Shown piece by piece: positions 7,266 through 13,246 of a stretch of DNA of 13,980 nt. The stretch's first letter is position 1; the number at the start of each line of letters is the position of its first letter. A model generated the notes under the pieces. It was not told the origin of the DNA. It was given only the letters and a program-made list of their open reading frames with translations, and ran no database searches. The position numbers and the translations under genes are program-made. Source of the stretch: JAFGED01 sp034430835 (lineage in GTDB: Bacteria; Chloroflexota; Anaerolineae; B4-G1); the NCBI GenBank assembly GCA_034430835.1, contig DAOUDX010000198.1, positions 1 through 13,980 of the forward strand, written 5' to 3'.

Positions 7266-7295
7266 GCGGCGATATTATACCATATGTTTCGCCGC
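7266..7295. repeat. 7-bp perfect inverted repeat bracketing the tRNA-Gly -10 box
   Basis: GCGGCGA (7266-7272) and TCGCCGC (7289-7295) are perfect reverse complements separated by 16 AT-rich bases that contain the whole -10 hexamer. The arm centres are 23 bp apart, near two helical turns. One arm covers the predicted tRNA transcription start and the other fills the -35/-10 spacer. It could be an operator for a dimeric regulator, or chance in GC-rich DNA. Confidence 0.5.
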
Positions 7296-7301
7296 ATGCA
7301 A
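7274..7301 (-). promoter_or_regulatory. Promoter of tRNA-Gly
   Basis: A consensus -10 TATAAT (7279-7274 on the - strand) lies 16 bases downstream of a -35-like TTGCAT (7301-7296). The start is predicted near 7267, about 7 bases before the mature tRNA 5' end at 7260. The perfect -10 in an otherwise GC-rich region makes this convincing. Confidence 0.75.
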
Positions 7302-7306
7302 GTCGA

Positions 7307-7335
7307 TTGACTTCTCCCCCAATCCAGGGTAAGAT
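7307..7335 (+). promoter_or_regulatory. Promoter of the cell-wall amidase operon
   Basis: TTGACT (7307-7312) and TAAGAT (7330-7335) are separated by exactly 17 bases. The predicted start, about 7342, is within two bases of the amidase ATG at 7344, so the transcript would be leaderless or nearly so. Consistent with this, no Shine-Dalgarno can sit between the predicted start and the ATG. The -35 box is 5 bp from the -35 box of the divergent tRNA-Gly promoter. Confidence 0.6.
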
Positions 7336-7343
7336 AAACACCC

Positions 7344-8177
7344 ATGAGGAGCAAGGTGGCACGTCGAACGAGTGGCTACACATCGCCCGCCCACGAAGGA
7401 ACCGGAAACGCTGTGCCCAACGTCTCGCGCTTGGTCGTCGTCATCTCTTGCCTCGCTGCCGTCGGCGCAATGTTTGGCGGCCTATTAGGCTTCCAACCGC
7501 CCAGCGAGACCGCGCCGAACGCGACTACCCCATCTCCCACACCTGCCCCCACCACGTATGTGCTATCGGCCACCCCGCTGCCCACCGCCGCCCCGACCGA
7601 GACGCCAACAGCCATCCCCACTCCCGCCGTTCCCCACATCGGCATCGTGGCCGGCCACTGGGGCAACGACACGGGCGCGCTGTGTCCCGATGGCCTGCAG
7701 GAAGTGGATATCAACCTGGACATCGCCAAGCGAGTCGTGCACATCTTGCGAGCGCACGACTATCAGGTCGATCTGTTGCAAGAGTTCGACGCACGACTCA
7801 CGGGCTACCAGGCCGACGCGCTCGTCTCCATCCACGCCGATTCGTGCACCGAGTTCACCAATGCCACGCCGCCCGCCAGCGGCTTCAAAGTGGCCAGCGT
7901 CGTCGATAGCGCGGTGCCAGAGGAAGAAGATCGGCTGGTGGAATGCCTGACAGAGCGCTACAGGACGCGTACCGGCATGTTCTTCCACGCCAACAGCATC
8001 ACCGGCGACATGAGCCAATACCACACCTTTTACGAGATCGACGGAGAGACGCCAGGAGCCATCATCGAGACCGGCTTCATGTTCGCCGACCGCGAGTTGC
8101 TCACCGACCGCGCCGATCTGGTCGCCCAGGGCATCGCGGAAGGTGTTGTCTGCTTCATCGAGAACGAGGTGCCCTGA
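7344..8177 (+). CDS. N-acetylmuramoyl-L-alanine amidase (Amidase_3), membrane-anchored
   Basis: This 277-residue zinc hydrolase is predicted to cut the bond between MurNAc and the L-Ala of the peptidoglycan stem. A basic N-terminus leads into one hydrophobic helix (about 29-50, 'LVVVISCLAAVGAMFGGLLGF') acting as signal or anchor. A Thr/Pro-rich linker follows (51-96), then the catalytic domain (97-277). The Amidase_3 residues are all present: His105 in 'IVAGHWG', Glu120 in 'GLQEVDINLDIAKR', His164 in 'VSIHADS' and catalytic Glu242 in 'AIIETGFM'. I keep the ATG at 7344 because the promoter places the transcript start there. A GTG at 7413, just before the hydrophobic helix, is the alternative. 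It is the first gene of a tight operon with the M23 and L,D-transpeptidase genes, so a role in wall remodelling is likely. Confidence 0.88.
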   Translation: MRSKVARRTSGYTSPAHEGTGNAVPNVSRLVVVISCLAAVGAMFGGLLGFQPPSETAPNATTPSPTPAPTTYVLSATPLPTAAPTETPTAIPTPAVPHIGIVAGHWGNDTGALCPDGLQEVDINLDIAKRVVHILRAHDYQVDLLQEFDARLTGYQADALVSIHADSCTEFTNATPPASGFKVASVVDSAVPEEEDRLVECLTERYRTRTGMFFHANSITGDMSQYHTFYEIDGETPGAIIETGFMFADRELLTDRADLVAQGIAEGVVCFIENEVP

Positions 8178-8189
8178 GAGGAGGTAGCC

Positions 8190-10250
8190 ATGCCATTTGC
8201 CAAAGCCGGACTACTGGCCGGGCATGGCCCTGCGACCCCCGCCGATCTCGACATGATTCGCCGAGCAAAGCTGGAAGCCCTCAAACTGCGAGCCATCGCC
8301 AACCCGGCCTCTGACTTGGCCGCCTACCGCGACCTGGGCATCCAGACCTTCCTGGTGCAGATGCTCAGCCCGGAACCGGGCGAGCAGCCAACCACACCTC
8401 GAGCGTTCGTCGATTACTTTGCCCGCGCTGTCGAAGGCTTCGTCCGGGCCGGCGTGCGCGATTTCGAGATCCACGGCGAGCCCAACCGACCGGACCGCGG
8501 GTACGGCGTCTCCTGGAACACCCCCGCCGCCTTCGGCGACTGGTTCGTCGCCGTCGCCGACAAGCTCAAAGCGACCTTTGGTCTACAGGTACGGGCAGGT
8601 TTCCCCGGCCTCACTCCGCCGCCGCCTTGCCAGCCAGGGGCCGCGCCCGCCGTCGCCGAGAGCGGATTTTTGACAGGCTGCGCCGCCGCCATCGAGGAAG
8701 CCGACTTTGTGTGCTGCCACGTCTACTGGAAGAGCGAAGCAGAACAGCGCGACCTGAGTGGGGGCATGCGCTTCGTCCGCCGGTACCTGGAGACGTTTAG
8801 AAACAAGTCGCTGGTCATCTCCGAGTTCTCCAATCTCAGCGCCAACGTCCCCGGCGCCGACAAGGGCGACCAGTACGCCGAGTTCTATCTCACCTGCGCG
8901 CAGTACGACGCATGCTTCCAGGACTGGCTGGGGAATCCGGCAGACTGGCCGCGCGTGCAGGCCGCCTATGCCTTTATACTGCGCTCCCCCGACCCCGCCT
9001 ACGATTCACAGGCGTGGATGTACGCGGACGGCCAATCCCGCGCCATCGCCGAGCGGGTCGCCGTACGCTCCCGCATGCCGCACCCGACCGCGATGCGCTT
9101 CGCCTGGCCCAGCGAGTTCCGCCACTATACCCAGTTCTACGGAGAGAACCAACAGCTCTACTACGACAACTCTGCCGGCCACTCGCTGCGCGGCGGGCAC
9201 AACGGGGCGGACCTTCACGTCAACACGACCGATCCGGCCAGCTCCCCCATTCGCTCCTGTCTGGACGGAGTCGTCACCCGCAAGCTGATGCACGAAGATG
9301 GCTACGGCCACCACGCCTACATCGCCAGCCAGGTGGAGGGGGTGGGCCGGGTGACGCTGCTCTACGCACACATGACGCACGTCACGGTGAACGAAGGCGG
9401 CACCGTGCAGGCTGGCCAGCCTATCGGCACCGCCGGCCGTACCGGCTGGAGCTCCGGCCCGCACCTGCACCTCTCGCTCAAGATCGACGGAGTAGAGCTG
9501 CCCGCCAACGGCAACCACCTCAACCCGCGCCCCTACCTCGACCCGCCTCCGCCGTCCCGCGGCCAACCCCGCGTCGATTACGCCCGCACCTACGTGCTAC
9601 TCCCGCCGCAGGCTGACGCGGCCTGGGCGCGCGCAGTGGTGGATGCAGCGTGGGACACGCATCGCTTCACCATCGGCGGCAGCGCGGACGACGCCGGCAT
9701 CGGTGACCTCGACTTTCGCCGCGTCGTCGCCGTCAATCCTGCCGGATGGGGCGAAGACGACTCGGCTGAGCCTGCCGAAGCCTTGCGCGCCTTCTTCGAC
9801 ACCCACTACCCCGGCGCCATCTACACACCGATCGAGGCAGATACTCCCGACAGACTGAAATCCGCCTTGAAGGCCCTGCCGGAGCCACCCTCCCCCCCAA
9901 TGGGAGGGGTAGAGGGAGGGCGGCGCGGCCAACCCCGCGTGGATTACGCCCGCACCTACGTGTTGCTCCCGCCGCAGGCCGACGCGGCCTGGGCGTGCGC
10001 AGTGGTGGACGCAGCTTGGGACGCGCACCGCTTCACCATCGGCGGCAGCGCCGACGACGCTGGCATCGGCGACCTCGACTTTCGCCGCGTCATCGCCGTC
10101 AACCCCGCCGGATGGGGCGACGACGACTCGGCTGAGCCTGCCGAAGCCTTGCATGCCTTCTTCGAGGCGCACTACCCCGGCGTCCTGTACGTGCCCGTCG
10201 AGGCGGATACGCCGCAGGAACTGACGGAGCGACTGACAACAGGTTGGTGA
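8190..10250 (+). CDS. TIM-barrel glycosidase-like / M23 metallopeptidase with duplicated C-terminal domain
   Basis: This 686-residue protein has four parts. Residues 1-300 look like an eight-stranded TIM barrel, with strand-like segments near 6, 31, 52, 91, 132, 172, 207 and 258. 'FEIHGEPN' (92-99, Glu97) and 'LVISEFS' (208-214, Glu212) are placed like the acid/base and nucleophile of clan GH-A glycosidases; this is an inference. Residues 305-452 are an M23 (LytM) endopeptidase with 'GHNGADLHV' (His337, Asp341), 'LYAHM' (His394) and 'GPHLHLSL' (His425, His427), so the zinc site and catalytic histidines are intact. Residues 458-553 and 580-675 are two copies of a domain I do not recognise. No signal peptide, membrane helix or LysM is visible, which is odd for a wall enzyme. 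A strong GAGGAGGT stands 4 bases before the ATG, 12 bp after the amidase stop. Confidence 0.85.
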   Translation: MPFAKAGLLAGHGPATPADLDMIRRAKLEALKLRAIANPASDLAAYRDLGIQTFLVQMLSPEPGEQPTTPRAFVDYFARAVEGFVRAGVRDFEIHGEPNRPDRGYGVSWNTPAAFGDWFVAVADKLKATFGLQVRAGFPGLTPPPPCQPGAAPAVAESGFLTGCAAAIEEADFVCCHVYWKSEAEQRDLSGGMRFVRRYLETFRNKSLVISEFSNLSANVPGADKGDQYAEFYLTCAQYDACFQDWLGNPADWPRVQAAYAFILRSPDPAYDSQAWMYADGQSRAIAERVAVRSRMPHPTAMRFAWPSEFRHYTQFYGENQQLYYDNSAGHSLRGGHNGADLHVNTTDPASSPIRSCLDGVVTRKLMHEDGYGHHAYIASQVEGVGRVTLLYAHMTHVTVNEGGTVQAGQPIGTAGRTGWSSGPHLHLSLKIDGVELPANGNHLNPRPYLDPPPPSRGQPRVDYARTYVLLPPQADAAWARAVVDAAWDTHRFTIGGSADDAGIGDLDFRRVVAVNPAGWGEDDSAEPAEALRAFFDTHYPGAIYTPIEADTPDRLKSALKALPEPPSPPMGGVEGGRRGQPRVDYARTYVLLPPQADAAWACAVVDAAWDAHRFTIGGSADDAGIGDLDFRRVIAVNPAGWGDDDSAEPAEALHAFFEAHYPGVLYVPVEADTPQELTERLTTGW
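9558..10214 (+). repeat. In-frame tandem duplication (366-bp period) of a ~96-residue domain
   Basis: The segment starting at 9558 recurs at 9924, an offset of 366 bases (122 codons). Aligned by eye over 96 residues (458-553 against 580-675) the copies differ at 11 positions. Four differences fall in the first 75 residues and seven in the last 21, after which similarity is lost. The shared core runs from 'GQPRVDYARTYVLLPP' through 'FTIGGSADDAGIGDLDFRR' and 'AVNPAGWG' to 'AHYPG' or 'THYPG'. Alternating strand/helix character suggests a small alpha/beta fold. The duplication looks recent, or is kept similar by gene conversion. Confidence 0.92.
9888..9920. repeat. C/G-run palindrome in the linker between the duplicated domains
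   Basis: CCCTCCC (9888-9894) and GGGAGGG (9902-9908) form a perfect 7-bp stem with a CCCCAAT loop, followed by a purine-only style run ending AGAGGGAGGG. It is translated as 'PSPPMGGVEGG', low-complexity linker sequence unlike either flanking domain. The composition suggests a short inserted palindromic element tolerated in frame, though slippage-generated sequence is also possible. Confidence 0.55.
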
Positions 10251-11200
10251 TGGACGATCGTATTGCATCCCTGCTCAAAGAGGGCGAGGTAGCAGCCCGC
10301 GCAGGACAGAAGGACGAGGCCCGGCGCACGTTCCAGGAAGCGCTGCGCTTCGATCCTGATAACGTCACCGCTCTGCTGTGGCTGGCAGGGTTGGACAGAG
10401 ACCCGCGGGCCAGCCTGGCCTACGCGGAGCGCGCGCTGGCCCGCGCTCCCGACGATGCCACCGCCCAGGCCGCGCTCGAGTGGGCGCGCGAGCGGGCGCA
10501 GCGGTCCGCATCCCGCCGCCGCTGGAGCTGGGTCGCCACTGCCACCACCCTGTGCCTGCTGCTCGTCGTCGCCGGCGGCGCACTGACCGGACTGTTCCCG
10601 GTGGGACCGCTGCCGGTGGCTGCCTCGATCCCCACCGCCATCCCAACAGCGACCGCAACCGCTACCCTCACTCCCACGCCAGCGGACACCCCCACGCCGA
10701 TCCCCACCTGGACGCCCACCTTCACACCCTCCCCCACGCCGACGCCCACCCCCACCCTGTTGACCACGACGACGCCGGTACCCACCATCACCACTGTAAT
10801 GCCGCCGCTGACGGTCCCGACGCTCGACCCCTCGGCCATCCACGGCGACACGCACTGGATCGACGTGGATCTGACCAACCAGACGCTATCGGCCTACGAA
10901 GGACAGGAACTGGTGCGTTTCACCCTCGTCTCCACGGGGCTGCCAAGAACCCCCACCCCCACCGGCCTTTTCCACATCCACACCAAGATGCGCTACGACG
11001 ACATGGAGGGCCCAGACTATTACCTGCGCAACGTGCCCTACGTGATGTATTTCTACAAGGGCTATGCCCTGCACGGCACCTACTGGCACGCCAACTTTGG
11101 CCGCCCGGCGAGCCACGGCTGCGTCAACCTCCCCACGGAGCACGCGGCCTGGCTCTACGAGTGGGCCGAGGTGGGGACGCTGGTAAGCATCCACGAATAG
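10250..11200 (+). CDS. TPR-transmembrane-L,D-transpeptidase (YkuD domain)
   Basis: This 316-residue protein should place a peptidoglycan L,D-transpeptidase outside the membrane and a TPR module inside. Residues 5-84 are TPR-like ('AARAGQKDEARRTFQEAL', 'ALLWLAG', 'AERALARAPDDATAQAAL'). A basic stretch precedes one membrane helix (about 94-116), then a Thr/Pro-rich spacer (127-192). The YkuD domain (200-316) ends with the catalytic set: His275 in 'LHGTYWH' and 'SHGCVNL' with Ser288, His289, Gly290 and nucleophile Cys291. Such enzymes form 3-3 crosslinks or attach proteins to the wall. The ATG overlaps the preceding stop (TGATG), which indicates translational coupling; in-frame TTG (10244) and GTG (10247) starts exist but are less likely. 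No terminator is visible right after the gene. Confidence 0.88.
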   Translation: MDDRIASLLKEGEVAARAGQKDEARRTFQEALRFDPDNVTALLWLAGLDRDPRASLAYAERALARAPDDATAQAALEWARERAQRSASRRRWSWVATATTLCLLLVVAGGALTGLFPVGPLPVAASIPTAIPTATATATLTPTPADTPTPIPTWTPTFTPSPTPTPTPTLLTTTTPVPTITTVMPPLTVPTLDPSAIHGDTHWIDVDLTNQTLSAYEGQELVRFTLVSTGLPRTPTPTGLFHIHTKMRYDDMEGPDYYLRNVPYVMYFYKGYALHGTYWHANFGRPASHGCVNLPTEHAAWLYEWAEVGTLVSIHE

Positions 11201-11271
11201 GCACGGTCCGACGCGGCGAGACTTGAATAGAACGGAACGCTGCACCACAGACACAGGCTAAAGAGCACAAG

Positions 11272-11787
11272 ATGCCTGACAAAGACAATGAAGTGTTGTA
11301 CACCTACAGCTGCGTTGAGAAGGCAGGCCAATATGGCGCGGTTCTATTCAGCTGCGTAACAGCCCTGATAATCGTGACAGCATTGTCCATAGCACTGCCA
11401 CGGATCTGGGCTCAGGTTGCATCAGGCTCAGCCATGGATCTCGTTTCATTTGGAGGAGGGGTCTTGTTCTGTCTTCTGAGCGCGGCTCTTTTCCCTCTGC
11501 TCTCCTCCAACGACCTGCCGAGCATTCGGATTTCCGACGATGGCATATCCGTTCAAGTTTTCCTGTTCTGGTGGGTCTTTGTGCCCTGGGAAGAAGTCCA
11601 GGAGATCAAGAAGAGACCCCTTTTGAGATCACGCCTCGTAGTCGTGCGGTGGCTGACCCCCATCCATAGGCTGATCGGTTCGACTGCAACGGGGTTCAGG
11701 CCTGCTTTCGTGCTCAAGCGTAGTCTAATTGGCTTCGACGAAGCTGTGAAGACAATCGAACAGAGGATAGCGCGTAGACGGGATTGA
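11272..11787 (+). CDS. Small membrane protein with PH-like C-terminal region, unknown function
   Basis: This is a 171-residue protein I cannot name. Two hydrophobic segments (about 20-43 and 57-77) are followed by a predicted beta-rich region: 'SIRISDDGISVQVFLFWWVFVPWEEVQEIKK' (84-114) and 'SRLVVVRWL' (119-127). A strand pair ending in 'W..V..I' is the pattern of bacterial PH-like domains in small membrane proteins, so that is a plausible but unproven class. The C-terminus is a basic helix. AAAGAG lies 7 bases before the ATG. Third-codon positions are much more mixed than in the flanking cell-wall genes and xseA, so it may have a separate origin. It lies 71 bases after the transpeptidase gene and is followed by a terminator. 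Confidence 0.65.
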   Translation: MPDKDNEVLYTYSCVEKAGQYGAVLFSCVTALIIVTALSIALPRIWAQVASGSAMDLVSFGGGVLFCLLSAALFPLLSSNDLPSIRISDDGISVQVFLFWWVFVPWEEVQEIKKRPLLRSRLVVVRWLTPIHRLIGSTATGFRPAFVLKRSLIGFDEAVKTIEQRIARRRD

Positions 11788-11821
11788 GCAAAACGGCCCG
11801 TGCTGTGGCCGCAAGGGTAGT

Positions 11822-11856
11822 GAGGAGCGACGCACCTTCGAAGCACATCGCTCCTC
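11822..11856. repeat. 9-bp inverted repeat in the intergenic region before xseA
   Basis: GAGGAGCGA (11822-11830) pairs perfectly with TCGCTCCTC (11848-11856). The 17-base loop contains the palindrome CTTCGAAG (11836-11843). No T-tract follows on either strand, so it is not a classical terminator. It may stabilise the 3' end of the preceding transcript. Confidence 0.45.
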
Positions 11857-11881
11857 CATTCGGCCCCGTCGGGTCCTCACT

Positions 11882-11912
11882 GGCTTTCAACCGAATTCCC
11901 CGAAAGCCTTTT
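11882..11912 (+). terminator. Intrinsic terminator after the 11272-11787 gene
   Basis: GGCTTTC (11882-11888) pairs perfectly with GAAAGCC (11902-11908) across a 13-base loop, and TTTT (11909-11912) follows at once. It separates the cell-wall cluster and the small membrane protein from the xseA promoter, which begins 9 bases later. Confidence 0.65.
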
Positions 11913-11920
11913 CCACACGC

Positions 11921-11949
11921 TTGACACCTCCCCCTCACTGAGCTATCAT
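11921..11949 (+). promoter_or_regulatory. Promoter of xseA, near-leaderless
   Basis: A consensus -35 TTGACA (11921-11926) and a -10 TATCAT (11944-11949) are separated by exactly 17 bases. The predicted start is about 11956-11957, only 3-4 bases before the ATG at 11960. No Shine-Dalgarno-like sequence precedes that ATG, as expected for a leaderless transcript. Confidence 0.75.
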
Positions 11950-11959
11950 AACCCTCGCC

Positions 11960-13216
11960 ATGTTCGAACAACTCAGCCTCTTCGGCAATCTGGGCGGTCC
12001 GACCATCTCCGAACCCTACACCGTCAGCCAGCTCACCGGCCACATCAAGCGCATCATCAATGGCGATCCGCTGCTGGGCGACGTGTGGGTCGAGGGAGAG
12101 GTCTCCAACTTTAGCCGCGCTTCCTCCGGCCACTGCTACTTTACGCTCAAGGACGCGGGAGCTCAGGTGGGGTGCGTGATGTGGCGCAACGTCGCCGACG
12201 CGCAAGACTATCTGCCCGCGAGCGGCGACTTGGCGCTGGCTCACGGCAACGTGAGCGTCTACGAGGCCGGGGGGCGCTACCAATTCTACGTGGACCGCAT
12301 TCAGCCCGCCGGCGTGGGCAACCTCTACCTGGAGTTCGAGCGGCTCAAGGCCAAGCTGGAGGCAGAAGGGCTTTTTGCGCCAGAGCGCAAGCGGCCGCTG
12401 CCACCCCTGCCGCGCCGCATTGGCATCGTCACCTCGCCCACTGCCGCCGCACTGCGCGACATCCTCAACGTGCTGGGCCGTCGCTACCCGCTGGCGGAGG
12501 TGGTGCTCTCCCCCACGCAGGTGCAAGGAGATGATGCCCCGCCGCAGATCGTCGCTGCCATTGAGGCACTCAACGAGCGCGGCGGTATCGACGTCATCAT
12601 TATCGCCCGTGGCGGGGGCAGCTTGGAGGATCTGTGGGCGTTCAACGACGAGCGAGTGGCCCGCGCCGTCGCTGCTTCCCACATCCCGACCGTCTGCGGT
12701 GTGGGGCACGAGACCGACTTCAGTCTGGCCGACTTTGCCGCCGACGTGCGCGCCCCCACCCCCTCTGCCGCCGCCGAGTTGGTCGCCCCCGATCGGGCCG
12801 AGCTGCGGGCGCACGTGACAGTGCTGGCGGACACGCTGGCATCCATACTGCGAGGGGAGGTCGAGGAACGGCGCTGGAAGCTGGCGGAGCAGGTGCGGGC
12901 GCTCAAGCACCTCTCGCCGGAGGCGCAACTGACCCAGGCCCGCCAGCGTGTGGACGACCTGACCGGCAAGGCTGAGGCGGCAATCCGCCACAGCTTGACC
13001 CTGCACCGCGAGCGATTGAGGGGATTGAGCGGGCGGCTGGCGGGCGTCAGCCCGCTGGGCACCCTGGAACGCGGATATGCCGTCGTGCGCCACCGGGAGA
13101 CGAGCGCTGTGGTGCGGTCGGTGGCCCAAGTCGCGCCGGGAGATGGACTCGACGTCCGCGTGAGCGACGGCACATTTGAGACAGAGGTAAAACAACCGGG
13201 GGAACCGCGCGGATAG
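11960..13216 (+). CDS. xseA: Exodeoxyribonuclease VII large subunit
   Basis: This 418-residue protein is the catalytic subunit of exonuclease VII, which degrades single-stranded DNA from both ends into oligonucleotides during repair and recombination. An N-terminal OB-type DNA-binding domain spans about 17-115: 'YTVSQLTGHIKRII', 'VWVEGEVSNFSRASSGHCYFTLKD' and 'GGRYQFYVDRIQP'. The catalytic core follows: 'RRIGIVTSPTAAALRDIL' (152-169), 'IIIARGGGSLEDLWAFNDE' (213-231) and 'GVGHETDFSLADFAADVRAPTPSAAAELV' (247-275). A charged helical stretch (about 277-360), the region that makes coiled coils with XseB, precedes the terminal 'LERGYAVVR' motif (369-377). The family's core motifs are intact. No xseB-like small gene follows, although it is often adjacent; it must lie elsewhere. 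A hairpin overlaps the stop codon. Confidence 0.94.
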   Translation: MFEQLSLFGNLGGPTISEPYTVSQLTGHIKRIINGDPLLGDVWVEGEVSNFSRASSGHCYFTLKDAGAQVGCVMWRNVADAQDYLPASGDLALAHGNVSVYEAGGRYQFYVDRIQPAGVGNLYLEFERLKAKLEAEGLFAPERKRPLPPLPRRIGIVTSPTAAALRDILNVLGRRYPLAEVVLSPTQVQGDDAPPQIVAAIEALNERGGIDVIIIARGGGSLEDLWAFNDERVARAVAASHIPTVCGVGHETDFSLADFAADVRAPTPSAAAELVAPDRAELRAHVTVLADTLASILRGEVEERRWKLAEQVRALKHLSPEAQLTQARQRVDDLTGKAEAAIRHSLTLHRERLRGLSGRLAGVSPLGTLERGYAVVRHRETSAVVRSVAQVAPGDGLDVRVSDGTFETEVKQPGEPRG

Positions 13217-13238
13217 CTGCTACGCTATCACGCGCTTT
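13207..13238 (+). terminator. Intrinsic terminator overlapping the xseA stop codon
   Basis: GCGCGGATAGC (13207-13217) pairs with GCTATC-a-CGCGC (13224-13235): 11 base pairs with one bulged A and a 6-base loop, followed by TTT. The TAG stop of xseA lies in the left arm. In the opposite direction there is no T-run, so it serves xseA rather than the convergent receiver gene. Confidence 0.6.
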
Positions 13239-13246
13239 AGGGAGCT

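Noticed and set aside
10620..10830. Thr/Pro repeat coding region as a tandem DNA repeat or CRISPR-like array
   Set aside because: The repetition is codon-level (ACC/CCC) and irregular, as expected of a Thr/Pro spacer on an exported protein.
11714..13195. A 493-codon open frame antisense to xseA
   Set aside because: It lies fully opposite a clear xseA gene, shows His/Gln/Arg/Gly-rich low-meaning sequence and no domain; long antisense frames are common over GC-rich codons.
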